Shown: positions 9,746-21,151, numbered from the stretch's first letter. The stretch: DNA of 25,788 nucleotides from Apostichopus parvimensis (GCA_000934455.1 KN882547.1:151220-177007), one strand, 5' to 3'. The notes: generated by a model not told the origin, from the letters alone. A program made the numbers and translations.

Positions 9746-11168
9746 ATATCTTCAAAAAATCAGGTTTGTTAATATACGGAAATGTATACATTTACAGAGG
9801 GCTGTATAATAGAAGCTAACCTTCAAATCTTGACAGTATGGTTTTTCTTACGAATATAATTTGACAGTTGCGAAAACCTAAATCCTCAGAGCAAACTGTA
9901 CCACACTTTTTTAAACTTTTAATATCGTTGCAACAAAAAAAAAAGTGATATACTGAGTCTGAGTATTTGAACACCTGTGATTTGGGTTATTTGATATAAA
10001 AATCAATTCAAAATTTAACCAGTTTATAAAAATAAACTGATATTTCCAGATGACTAATCAATATTTAAAAATATATCTATGTTAATGCTTAATTGTATAA
10101 GAATCCAATCTTTCGCGCGCGCTCTCTCTCTCTAGTTAATTTACAACACACCCTAGCTAAGAATAATGATAAGGAAGAAAATAACCAATTCCATCACGGA
10201 CTCAAAACACTAACCAAACCTAGAGTAATTTTCACACCGATATTTGATTACACTTTAGGCCTAAAGGTACAAAAGCCGTTCCAGATAACATTACTTTTAT
10301 CTTCCATTTTTACCCTTATTTATTCATATATTTTTTCATATTCGGTCCCAACAGATTGGCGTTCATTGATCCGATTGTCAAAGAAGCACATTAGACAGTA
10401 AGGGTAAGCTGAGAGTTTTAATGATTAAGAAAAATAAAGGACTAAAATAAAGGACTAAAAAAAAACTTCATATACTTTTGACATAATCCAATCTTAAATT
10501 GTGGAAAATCATGAAAATAAAGTTGAAAACCATCGACGTCATGTGCCTGACAACCATAGGAGACAATATTCTTATTGTGGTGTGTCAATGACATCTTTAT
10601 TCTATTAAGTTTAATTTTCTTTAAAAATGTGACAACTTTTTTTCAACGGGTGATGAGTTTTAATGTTTCCATATGTTAAGTGCAACAGTACATATTTCTT
10701 CCGAATAATCAGCGTATACGTTTACAACATTGAATTAAAATTTCCCTGATTGAAAATCTTTCGGACAAATATTACGAATCAATTTTAATTAGAACAACAT
10801 TTTACAGAAAGATTTTTTTCTTTTGTTGTTGCTTTTATCGAGCCATTTAAAGTGTTAATAAAAACATGCAACACCTATATAACTACAAGGATGTCTTCTC
10901 GCTCTTTTAAGTGAACTGTTTACGTCATATGTCATCTGTTCCTATGTATAGCTTAAGCGGATAAATGACACTTTTGGTCACATTATGAAGTGGTAAGATT
11001 TGTGCAAAAGCTGCTGAGTGACCCGCCGAGAAATGTATATATCTACTGTGATTAAAAACCTTTTACTTAGAGATGAAATAAACATTCTTTGACTTTTGCG
11101 ACTCGAACTATACATTTGTATTTATGTTAAGTTCCTCTGAAAGGATAACATGGATAGATTCAACAACG
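9746..11168. other. AT-rich stretch without a supported gene
   Basis: It contains a CG/CT dinucleotide run at 10114-10133, a TAGGCCTA palindrome at 10256-10263 and a 13-bp direct repeat (AAAATAAAGGACT twice, 10431-10456). The 102-codon plus-strand open frame at 10093-10401 starts at TTG, not ATG, and shows no recognisable domain. It is not called. Confidence 0.5.
10114..10133 (+). repeat. (CG)n(CT)n compound microsatellite
   Basis: Alternating CG dinucleotides run directly into CT dinucleotides over about 20 bases. It is a notable CpG cluster in an AT-rich setting. Confidence 0.85.
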
Positions 11169-11597
11169 TTGTTTAGACTTACAGCGATAGTCTCAGCTCG
11201 TGCTGTATGAATGTAGGCCTATTAATGTTGCATAGACTTACAACGATAGTCACTCGTGATGTTGTATGAATGTAGGCATGTACGTGTTGCATAGACTTAC
11301 AACGATAGTCACTCGTGCTGTTGTATGAATGTAGGCCTATACATATCGTATAGAATTACAACGAGAGTCTCTCCTGCTGTTGTTTGAATGTAGGCATATA
11401 AATGTTGCATTGACTTAGGCCTACAACGAGAGTCCCTCCTGCTGTTGAATTAATGTAGGCATATAAATGTTGCATTGACTTACAACGATAGTCTCAGCTC
11501 GTGCTGTTGAAGGAATGTAGTCCTATAAGTGTTGCATATACACTTACAAGGATAGTCTCTCGTGCTGTTGTATGAATATAGGCCTATACATGTTGCA
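11169..11597. repeat. ~59-bp minisatellite, 7 copies
   Basis: Units begin GTTGCATAGACTTACAACG at about 11169, 11227, 11286, 11345, 11404, 11469 and 11531, ending near 11597. Spacing is 58-59 bp for the first four, then 65, 62 and about 61. Each unit holds GATAGTC, a GTGCTGTTGTATGAATG block and a TAGGC.TAT block. TACAAC and GTTGTA inside a unit can pair, so single-stranded copies may fold. Copies 1 and 6 share a 3-bp CAG insertion variant (TCTCAGCTCG). Copy 5 carries an exact 6-bp GGCCTA insertion. Confidence 0.92.
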
Positions 11598-12349
11598 AAA
11601 CTTCCTGCCATGGTAAAATGTCAGCTATAGAAACAAATTAAGTCCACTCAATAACTGCTAAAGACATTCCATCCACTTCACGAGGAACGAAAAACATTTA
11701 AAAAATATTTAAAAAAACATTCCGGAGGCGTTAATCAATTATTTTTAACGAGATATCACGGAGTCTGAGTTATAAATTACATTATCTATAATTTAGTTAG
11801 GCTTAACTTTCGCATTTGATTTTAATTAAGATTTACAAAAAAAATGAAGCAGGCTGTTTTCCTATTCCTATTTTTTTCTCTATGATCTGTTATTTCACAG
11901 GTTTATCGTTTAAATTATTCATTATTAGCTCCCTTAGACTACTATAATTAATTTTATATTCCAGAATTCCCCTTTGGCTATAAGTTCATAACCACATAGC
12001 TATAATTATGTAGGCGATATAGTGTATAGAACCCTCGCAGTTGCCGAGGAAGACAATTACAAACATTCTAATGTTACTCATGTAAAAGTAAATATAAGTT
12101 TGGATCCAAAAAGTAAACTTGATACATAAAATATTGATTCAACGAAATTACTGTTAATTAAGTTTTGGCTCCATATGTCATTCATTATTCATAGGCCTCA
12201 GAGATATGACTATAAATATGTTTAACACATGAAAATAATTGTTGTTAGTTTATATATTATATCATAGGGATCGTCAACACATTCTTAACGAGCTTTAACA
12301 AGTTACAGAAAATCGCATTCCGGATCTGAAATGGAGCAATGAAATATAA
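11598..12349. other. AT-rich stretch, nothing identified
   Basis: I see no gene, RNA gene or mobile-element terminus. One TAGGCCT-like motif is present near 12193. Confidence 0.5.
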
Positions 12350-12371
12350 ATATATATATATATATATATAT
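12350..12371. repeat. (AT)n microsatellite
   Basis: An uninterrupted TA dinucleotide run of about 22 bases follows AAATATAAA. Confidence 0.9.
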
Positions 12372-13203
12372 TTTGGGGGTCTGTCGTTTGACATTTTGTA
12401 AGTAGATGCTAAAGAGACCCTTGACCCGGGATAACCTGAGATTGGGAAAGCATATACAAATTTGCTAAATCTGTCTTTGATAAATTGTGTTGAATGTCAT
12501 CCCGAGGGTGTTTTGCTGTGTATATGAAGTTGTAAGGACAAGTGACGTGCCATAATGAAAGGATGGGGCCACAGTCGGGGAAAAAAGGTTCAGTAAGGGG
12601 TTGAGTCGGGGAAGAATGAGTCCACTCCTCATGGACAGAATGCACCATTTAACGTGTTAGCTTCACCTTCCTCCCTTCATGGGAGTCGGTTTCAATGACT
12701 CTAGGGCTACACCGCCCCTTTAAGAAATCTTGGATCTGCCTCAATCCTCTCCATAAAGATTTCCTTTCCGTTCAGTTGGAAGGACTTTTTTTATTCATTC
12801 TTTTTAGTACGTAGTTTTTGCGATTTGGAATCATCGTAAGAATGCTGTATCTAAAACACAAGGGTCAAAATGTGTGATATAAATTCTTTATACATTAAGT
12901 TTAATACTTCATTTTCTACTTGGTCTGGTGCTAATCGGAGCGTGCTGATGTATAAGAGACAGAACAGGAAGTGTTACTAAGCATTGCCGTGACCTGTGAC
13001 ATTTTAAACGTCGTGCATAATGCGACTGCACTTTCCTTACATATATTGATTTTGTTTTGGTTAATCTTTCGACAGATATTTACTTATTTTAATAAAAAAA
13101 TGTCCTCTCCTTTTTCGATAAATATATTAAAGTTTTAGAGGAGCTTGCGAAAAAAAGAGAATGATTACCAAAAGGTTGATTGATATTTATATCTGTATAT
13201 TAT
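12372..13203. other. Unassigned stretch with an adapter-like sequence
   Basis: Positions 12400-12780 are less AT-rich than their surroundings and carry a 79-codon minus-strand frame (12409-12648) that matches no family I recognise. A stretch resembling the Nextera/Tn5 mosaic end occurs at 12949-12962 and is listed separately. No gene is called. Confidence 0.45.
12949..12962 (+). other. 14-nt identity to the Tn5 mosaic end (possible adapter trace)
   Basis: TGTATAAGAGACAG equals the last 14 bases of the 19-base Tn5 mosaic end used in Nextera library adapters. Just upstream, TCGG.AGCGT (12935-12943) also resembles the Nextera read-1 adapter, with small differences. This could be a library or assembly artefact or a coincidence. 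The genomic sequence continues normally on both sides. Confidence 0.3.
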
Positions 13204-13269
13204 GAAGAAAGAGACAAAGCGAGATATAGAGCGAGCGAGAGATAAAGAAACAAAGAGATGGAAAGATAC
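13204..13269 (+). repeat. Purine-rich (GA-type) low-complexity tract
   Basis: About 65 bases are nearly all A and G (GAAGAAAGAGACAAAGCGAG and similar), lying directly before the 22-bp minisatellite. Confidence 0.75.
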
Positions 13270-13289
13270 TAAAATTAATAAACTGTGAT

Positions 13290-13735
13290 AACCTAGTATA
13301 AACCTAGTTGTAACCTGGTAAAACCTTAGTTGTAACCTAGTAAGAACCTACTTGTAACCTGGTAAAACCCTAGTTGAAACCTAGATGAAACCTAGTTGTA
13401 TCCTAGTAAAAACCTAGTTGCAACGTAGTATAAACCTAGTTTTAACCTAGTAAAAACCTAGTTGTAACCTGGTAAAAACTTAGTTGAAACCTAGAAAATA
13501 CCTAGTTGTCACCTAATAAAAACCTAGTTGTAATCTGGTAAAACCTAGTTGTAACCTAGTACAAACCTAGTTGTAACATGGTAAAAAAATAGTTGTAACC
13601 TAGTAGAAATTTGTTGTAACCTAATAAAAAACCTAGTTGTAACCTAATAAACACCTAGTTGTAAGCTGGTAAAAACCTAGTTGTAACTTGGTAAAAACCT
13701 AGTTGTACCTAGTAAAAACCCAGTTGAAACCTAGT
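13290..13735. repeat. 22-bp minisatellite, ~20 copies, each made of two 11-mers
   Basis: The unit is AACCTAGTAAAA followed by ACCTAGTTGT. It is a dimer of an 11-bp ACCTAG-containing motif whose halves differ in the tail (TAAAA versus TTGT). I count 20 full units and a partial one. Variants include CCTGG for CCTAG in the first half of several units (2, 4, 9, 12, 18) and single-base indels. Because 22 is not a multiple of three and stop codons recur, it is not coding. Confidence 0.93.
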
Positions 13736-14271
13736 CTAGTCTAAAGCAAAGGTCTCTATTTTCACCTTCAGATTGAAAATGGTACAATTTAGCTGTCCGT
13801 GACACATTATTCTTTCAGAGGGAGACGTTGTTCCTTCGTTTACTTTCAGGATTTTAGCTTAAATATAATAACTTATTCACTGTACGATTTACTGACAAAA
13901 ATGAACGATGGATAAACTTTAGGTATCGCCGTAGCCGGGCCTTTATCATTCCTTAATTCTATCAGCTGGACAGGTAGCATACATTATTGGTTATTACTGC
14001 ACTGTTGAACTTCAAAGCTACCAAATAATGGCAGATCTTTTTCATTTTACATTAACAAAATACGATAAAATCCGATGAAATAGTCGACAACCACATCAGT
14101 TGCAAGGTCATGTTCGCTATAATTTGCTAAAAATTGTCCCGTCTTCTTAGCCGGTCTTTCTTCGGACAGTAACAGAATGCAGTGAATCGACGCAAGTATT
14201 TTCTTTAGTTTAGTATCTTGACCGCAAAAGGCAAACTTCAAACCAGGGACATTCGCAGAATCAAATTCAAA

Positions 14272-14293
14272 GGGTGGGGAGGGGGGGTGGGAG
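14272..14293 (+). repeat. G-run tract (quadruplex-prone)
   Basis: Four G-runs (3, 4, 7 and 3) occur within 22 bases. Confidence 0.7.
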
Positions 14294-14357
14294 GACTAGC
14301 AGACTTCGAGGTTTTTCTCCCTTCCAAAACCGGGTAACCGTCTAAAGAAGTATTTTT

Positions 14358-14421
14358 CTAACTGGTTTAAATATAAAAAAAAGGAATTAACCAGTTAGTT
14401 GTCAAAAGTATACCAGTTAAC
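14358..14421. repeat. Stem-loop CTAACTGGTT...AACCAGTTAG with an extra arm copy
   Basis: CTAACTGGTTTAA at 14358-14370 faces TTAACCAGTTAG at 14387-14398, pairing over 12 bases with one bulge around a ~16-base A-rich spacer. A further ACCAGTTAAC lies at 14412-14421. It is not recognised as a known element. Confidence 0.7.
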
Positions 14422-15399
14422 ACTATTGCAACGCGAGAGCATATTGTGTAGTTTTTTTTAACAAGTTTAATGGAAGAAGACCCATTTTCTTGTGCTATCA
14501 GACCCACACCCCTCCCACATCAGTTATGTTTTGATTAAATGATTTTTGAAATACGCCCTCTAAAGGGAAACACATGAAAAGCGCCCTCGAAAAGAGCGTT
14601 GATATTATGACTAACATAAGAAACATTATGCTGTGTTAGGAGTACTTTAACATTAGATTTACGATGCTTATGGTGCAAAAAGTAATGATGAAGAAACATT
14701 TCGACATGGTAACCAAAGAACCTACGCGAAGGAGAGGAAGTATAGAAACCATGTATTTTCTATAAGAAAAAAAAAGAACACGCACAAACACATGACATAA
14801 TGAAGATATCTCTTCCTAATTTGAAAAGCGTACTATTTATGGTGTGAGAAGTTTCCCGCTATAGCAAATATATAGTTGGCTTTTGACACATATCCCTTAC
14901 TAAAGCACAACAATATAACAATAACATTTAGATAATTCTGACGGACAGAGAGAGAGAAAATCATCTAATTCCTGCCTGCTTTGATAAAATAGAGAACCTG
15001 TTGAAATATTATCCAATTGCGTGACGTAGAGTGTCATTGTTCATCAGACTAATTCCATTTGGCTGACTAATTAGATATTTGACTAACTTAGCCAATGCAC
15101 CGGGCAATTTACAGACGGTCAATCTTTATGGAAAGCCGTTTTTATTCAAAAACCTTTGCTAAGCAAAATAATAAATTCACGACTTCATCTGTTGCGCTGC
15201 AGTAATTTCTCAGCGTCGATATACGTCAGTCAATGTTTGACGTATGGCCTCTCATTCTGTATCTATCGATAAAGTTTTTCAAGCTTCTATTTGCAATATA
15301 TTTATTTACTACAAAGGATTTCGAGTTGGTTAGCATCATGTTTCATCTCTAGAGTAAGGCAAATATGTCACCAAAACAGAACTAGTATTGTTCGATACA

Positions 15400-15714
15400 N
15401 NNNNNNNNNNNNNNNNNNNNNNNNNNNNNNNNNNNNNNNNNNNNNNNNNNNNNNNNNNNNNNNNNNNNNNNNNNNNNNNNNNNNNNNNNNNNNNNNNNNN
15501 NNNNNNNNNNNNNNNNNNNNNNNNNNNNNNNNNNNNNNNNNNNNNNNNNNNNNNNNNNNNNNNNNNNNNNNNNNNNNNNNNNNNNNNNNNNNNNNNNNNN
15601 NNNNNNNNNNNNNNNNNNNNNNNNNNNNNNNNNNNNNNNNNNNNNNNNNNNNNNNNNNNNNNNNNNNNNNNNNNNNNNNNNNNNNNNNNNNNNNNNNNNN
15701 NNNNNNNNNNNNNN
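15400..15714. other. Assembly gap (315 N)
   Basis: The run of 315 Ns is a scaffolding gap. Any apparent open frame spanning it is meaningless. The flanks (TTCGATACA on the left, TGTACACC on the right) show no clear repeat explaining why assembly failed. Confidence 0.99.
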
Positions 15715-17073
15715 TGTACACCATTGTGTCTACACCAATGGGTTTGTCAGAATGATTAAAGTTTGAATCGTGTCTCTTTGTTATAAGACAAGAAAGAAGA
15801 AAACAAAAAGACATAAGACGCAAAAAGACTAATTATCGGAGCAGGATTAATATATCCCGAGGCAACGTTTCCTTTTAACCCAGAATGTGAACTTTTTTTC
15901 CAAATTTTAACGGTGCGGATCCGTAGAATCCAAGACTCTTGAATAAAGATGTAACATTCGAATTAGACATGAGTCATCAAAAGATCTATGAATATTCATG
16001 ACTGTTCAGGTAAGGTCACCCAATGAACCACATCTTCGTATGTATATATATATATCTTAGACCAGCGACCGTGTAGTTGAGATATTACCTTATCCAACAA
16101 CTCGTATACGATGTAGCAAAGATGAAGAATGTAATGATATACCCTATACGTTCACTATAACACCCTATGCGAAAATGTTCCAATCTGGTTTTGATCTTGG
16201 CATCTTTCCCCCAAATAATTGGATCCCACATTACTGGAAAAGATACTATTTTAAATCGACATCAACTGTCAAATAGGCCATTTCTTGTCCTACGTTACTA
16301 ATTCAACGACGGATATTAAATCCGCAGCATTTCGAGAATGAAAGTTTCATTTGTAAACAAATAAATGAACCTACCAATGGTGTGGTGGTAATACCTGACA
16401 AATGTCTTTATTGACTTAAAGCTACTTCAATAGTTCACACCTAAATTTATTTTTAAGGGAAATAAATGATGCACATTTTCGTTTATTGTGTGACGTTAGG
16501 TACGAATACTTTAGGCACTTAGTTTAATGTGATATGTTGCAGATCTGAAGTAAAAAAAAAAAACGAAAAAAAAACAACACTGCTTTAAGTCCAGGTTGTA
16601 TTTCAATATACCACTTATAAATGTTTGAGAATTACCCTTTAAATGTATGAAGGATGGGCTATTAGTCTCATACACATACCATTAGGACATTTCTTCAGAT
16701 GTAACACTTAACAATACGGCCTGCACGGAGGAGCTAACGTCATAATCAATTTAGACTTAAAGGAGCCTTCCAGAGATTTATGATAGTTGAAAAGTGGATA
16801 TCTTTCAAAACCGGAATAACTATAGAAAACTTACTTTAATGTTAACCTATAAGTTATCCTTTAAAGTGGCGTCTGAAAGTAATTTTTATCTGTCTCTAAG
16901 AAAGGAAGTTCTTCTTATCCCAAAAAGTGTTACTGCTTAATGTACCCTCGTGTAGTCAATTATGATTCATCACATGATAAAAAAAAGTAGACAGAAATTC
17001 TTTAAGCGATGTATTTCAAAGTAATCCAAGTTTTAGACCTACTAATGTACCTTTGAATACATATGTCGAAGAA
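15715..17073. other. AT-rich stretch, no supported gene
   Basis: It includes a short (TA)n run (16043-16055) and an A-rich tract near 16550-16577. No open frame with domain or splice context is visible. Confidence 0.5.
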
Positions 17074-17097
17074 GGGAGGGGGGGCAGGGGGGGGGGG
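17074..17097 (+). repeat. G-run tract (quadruplex-prone)
   Basis: Runs of three, seven and eleven Gs fall within 24 bases. An open frame crossing it reads as a glycine-rich start and is not called. Confidence 0.7.
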
Positions 17098-17201
17098 CAA
17101 GAACATCATAAATGTATTACTCTGAAGTGGTTTCCTGAGCTTCAAGGTTGTGTATCGGTTATAAATTACTCTGACAAGGGAAGCTTAAATAACAACATAT
17201 T

Positions 17202-17263
17202 TTCCGTTCCAATACTCGAAAAACTCTTTGAAATAAAAATGCGACACTCGAATTGGAACGGAA
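17202..17263. repeat. 12-bp perfect inverted repeat TTCCGTTCCAAT / ATTGGAACGGAA
   Basis: The arms lie at 17202-17213 and 17252-17263 with a 38-base spacer. The inner side of each arm is flanked by the same ACTCGAA. Part of the right arm recurs at 21848-21863 as a 16-base identical match. The element is unrecognised and may be a fragment of a small dispersed repeat. Confidence 0.7.
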
Positions 17264-17322
17264 TATTAAAGTCATATATGAATATCACTTTTACTGTATT
17301 GTTTTTCATCAAACAGAAATAG

Positions 17323-20300
17323 TTTTACACGATTATTGAACAATGGCTAAATTGTTCTTTTATACCTACTCGAGGATATAGCCACTCTTGCAGTATATGT
17401 TTGCATTAAGATACTTTTTGAAAAGTTTGATGAACAAAGGCCCTTATAGCTTGTTAGCGAAATTGACCAAAATACCAAAGTTCTGCTTGTAAACATAGCG
17501 CCTCTTGTTGATATGATAACTCGTTATTCTGATTTCTGCATGCATCTCTTACAGTGAGGTGTGTTCCCTCCTCACACACCCACCCCATTTCAAGCCCACA
17601 CAAACAATTTGAAGGAGATATGAGCACACCTTCAACAACTCCAGGGCCACAAACCCTCCTTTCTGATAACAACAGTTGAAGAAAGACTGCACCCCTATCT
17701 AACCCTATATATACCTTTGTAGCACAAAAATCATGCCATGTTTGTAATTAATGTCATATCCTTGTATGGACGGGATCGGATAAAAAATGTTATTATTATC
17801 GAAGAAATCAGGAGTGAAAGTAATAATACATTTTATTAAGTGATTCTTTTATAAGTTTTTTGCCCTTCTTATTTTCAGCAATAAAGAACATAATTTACCA
17901 GAATAACCATTTGCACTCTGCTTTAAGGGAGAAAAGCTATAACTTGAAAGGAATTCAAAAAAAAAGAGAAAACAATAAAAAAAAAGGAAGATTTTGAAGT
18001 TTGGTGAAGTGCCTGTCAATCCTCCGAGGAAGAAATCATGACAGTTACTTCCGCTTAGTGTTATGTTTCAAATGTAAACAGTCAACCTCGTCAAGAATTG
18101 TGGGTATTCTTCGTCTAACCCTTTAAGGTAAATGGACAACATTATTAATAATAAAATATTAAAAAAAAACATCTTAAAAGCCTTACTCAAAACCTAGGAC
18201 AGGTCGCTCGCAGAAATTAATTCACAAAGCATAAAATTAGTTTGTTGCGAAGAAATGTTCTTATGTATAAAGTTTCCTTTAACTGAGTAAGTTTACGGTG
18301 CACCTTAACTACAAGTCCTTTTTGAAAAATTGTGTGAGAAGGATTTCGTATTTTTCTTGGTCTTTGTACCCCTTTTAAAGAAAAATAAATTGTATTGAAT
18401 AATAAAAAGAAATAAAAAAAATGGTAAATCACAAAACCACACTGCAGCATTATGCATTTGACCTGACGAGTTACAAAATGGCGCTCGCCTTCGTGAATAT
18501 TAAAGAGCATTAAAAGAGCTATACTGCATTTACCAATCAACACTACACACCATACAACATGAATTTATGACTAAATATTGAATAATCAATCGTATTGTGT
18601 AGCTCAATTCTGATATTACTAATATCGACTTTTATGTTGTTAGGACCGCTGACAATAATATGTTCAATAAGTTAGCGTTTTAATAAGCTTGCAGATCTTT
18701 AGACGTGATCTTCTTTATTGAACTCATTCAACAGTGACGAAGAGTCTGTTCCTTAACAACAAATCTGATACAAAGGAATCAATTACTAACTAGTTGCCAA
18801 ATCAGCCACGATTATTAACTTTGATACTGTCATTTTGTACCTGGTTTTAATCATTTTTGAAAATCACGAACTCAATGGGTTTTGTAGTATCGATGAAAGC
18901 TACAATTGGCCAATCTAAAGTTTAAAACTATTTGTTGTAACAAAAAGAGCGCAAGTTTTCCTTCTCTTTTGATGTTGCTATTACAAATATTCTGATTGCT
19001 TATATATCGTTATTAAAACTGTATGGCATATTAAATGGATAGGAACGACTAGAACTTAGTTACAAGCATAGTTTGCGTGTTAGGCTACTCTTCACATCTT
19101 ATTCCGATCACATTCGAATATAGGATAGGCTATGTCTCTTAGTATTTCTTACTGTCAATGACAGCGTTGTGGCATGACTTTATTTACTCAAATGATTTTA
19201 AAAGAGTACTAACCAAATATTTTGAACGGTTAATTACATAATATTACTTATAGTGGTATTAATGATATTAAAATTATGCAATATTAACACAGATCTGACT
19301 GAGCAAAGCTTAATCTATATAGGCTGTGCGTTTTCAGCAAATGTTACCAAAGTTCACTAGCCTATATTTTCTACGACGAACATATCATCCTTGAAATATA
19401 AGTGTCATTTAACAACCTAATAACATATCTTTACAGTCGAATGATGTCGTTGTACACCATATACTGTCCTCTCCGAAGTGCGTCTTTGTAGACAATTCTT
19501 GCGAGTTCTAACCTTCCGTGACCTATAGCCAATAACATACGGTAAATGCACTTGTGTCTATACACACACTTCTCTCGAACATAACTGGTAGAAGGGCTTA
19601 CCGCCTTAGGTGTTCTTAACTCAGTTCCTGCAAAAGCTAAATTTAACTCATCCCATGTCTTATAGAGAACTACTAAATGTTATAAGCTAAATATGTTATA
19701 TGTAATAATCGACTTATATATAATAAGGCGAGTCGTGTGAGTTGTCTTGTGATCAGAGGTCGGTTCGGATCTTTAGCCTACATATTATATCAAAACTATA
19801 TCAAGAACCACATTGACGAAAAAGTTGTAAATGCGTTTGGCTTCGAAAACCAGGACAAGAGGATTGTTCCAATTTAAAAAAAAAGAGTAGAAATGATAAA
19901 TGTTGTATATAGTTAAGATAATATGACAGAAAGAGAAACAAATAAATGCGTTCTTCGATTTCTGTCTTGTACCGGAAAAAGAGACCAAAATAAAAGAGAT
20001 GACCCAGAATATATTGTTTCTAAAAGTAACTAAGTCTCCCACTGTTTTGATTCCCATATAAGCATTTTGACAGTCAAAGGAGCAATTATGTCGAATTCTT
20101 GACGGTATTAAATGTCTTTTCACCGTTTCTATCGATTCGATCCTCTCCGTTCCCCCAATTATTTTCTAGAATAAATATTTGCAATTTGCATGCAGTCAAT
20201 GACAGCCCCTGACAACCATTAGAAATAAAGCAATTTCGAAGAGTAAGAAATAAGTGAAAAATTGATTTTAAAGGGTTATAGGAGGGATGTTAAAGGTTAA

Positions 20301-20898
20301 AAAAAAAAACTTTAATTTTGTTTTTCATTTGATTGCTTAAAGAGAGAAGAGAATTAGCGAATGAAACACGTCGTGGTTACATAAGTATAAAAAAAATAAA
20401 AAACGAGAACATTTTTTGATAATAAATTCTTCCCAAGTCAATTTCTTTACTCAAGATGCCATATTTGGCCCATATTTTGGTATAAGTTTAATAATTATTC
20501 GTATTAAGTTTAACGCTTGATATGGTTTTCAAATCATTATAAAGCGGGCAGATACATTAACAACTATAATCATGTCGCCATATTAATTAACGAGTGGAGC
20601 GAGAATGATATAGAAACAAAGAATTTTTGGGTCAAAAGAATTCAATTAGAATGGTGAATTTTCTTTTTTCAGTTTAAAATATTTTTTAATTGGATATGAA
20701 ATGGGTCGTATATAAATTGGGTAAACTTGTTTCACGGCACAATTAATCTGAACATAGAATTATATTATTAGAATTATTATTAATATTTGCACACAATTTG
20801 GCAGTTTCTTTCCGAATGTAGGCGTTCTTTAGCCAGGAATGTCACGTGACCTTTCTTTTATCACCGGATAAAAAGTGAGAATTCCAAGATGGAATGAA
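17323..20898. other. Long AT-rich stretch without a supported gene
   Basis: Minus-strand open frames at 17454-17672, 18217-18543 and 19785-20123 (72-112 codons) have no recognised domains or matching splice context. The first contains five cysteines but no coherent family pattern. Several A-rich runs occur. I see no repeats or RNA genes. Confidence 0.45.
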
Positions 20899-20941
20899 GG
20901 GTGAAGGGAAGAGTAAAGAGGAGGGGGGGGGGGAAGGGCGG
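20899..20941 (+). repeat. G-run tract (quadruplex-prone)
   Basis: A purine-rich stretch contains runs of three, three, eleven and three Gs. The minus-strand open frames over it are Pro/Ser/Leu-rich artefacts of the C-run. Confidence 0.65.
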
Positions 20942-21135
20942 TGTTTATGGTTGGGTGAGTAGTTAGGGGACGATACATATATTGTGCTGATGACGCAATG
21001 GGTAATAAGTTTGGTAACTGCAATCAATTTCAGAAGAGATAAAAGAAAATAATAAAGCTTTTCAATTGCTTGATGTCTCCAGCAGATATATTGAAAGTGA
21101 TAACATCACTAAAGGTTAATTCCTAAGATTTCCTA

Positions 21136-21151
21136 CATACATATACATATG

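Larger units (their letters stand above)
13742..15399. other. AT-rich stretch up to the assembly gap
   Basis: It contains a G-run tract (14272-14293) and an imperfect hairpin with a third arm copy (14358-14421). A 64-codon minus-strand frame at 14047-14241 has no recognised domain. No gene is called. Confidence 0.5.

Noticed and set aside
10093..10401. 102-codon plus-strand frame with a hydrophobic segment
   Set aside because: It has a TTG start, an AT-rich composition that readily yields Ile/Leu/Phe/Tyr runs, no splice context and no known domain.
12409..12648. 79-codon minus-strand frame
   Set aside because: It contains no signal peptide, domain or splice context. The peptide is typical of chance translation in mixed-composition DNA.
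9311..13735. Possible CRISPR arrays
   Set aside because: The three regularly repeated regions have no unique spacers between conserved repeats. Units are contiguous and diverge along their whole length, as minisatellites do, and the context is not prokaryotic.
15291..15823. Open frames of 123-154 codons across the gap
   Set aside because: They consist mostly of N positions translated as X, so their length is an artefact.
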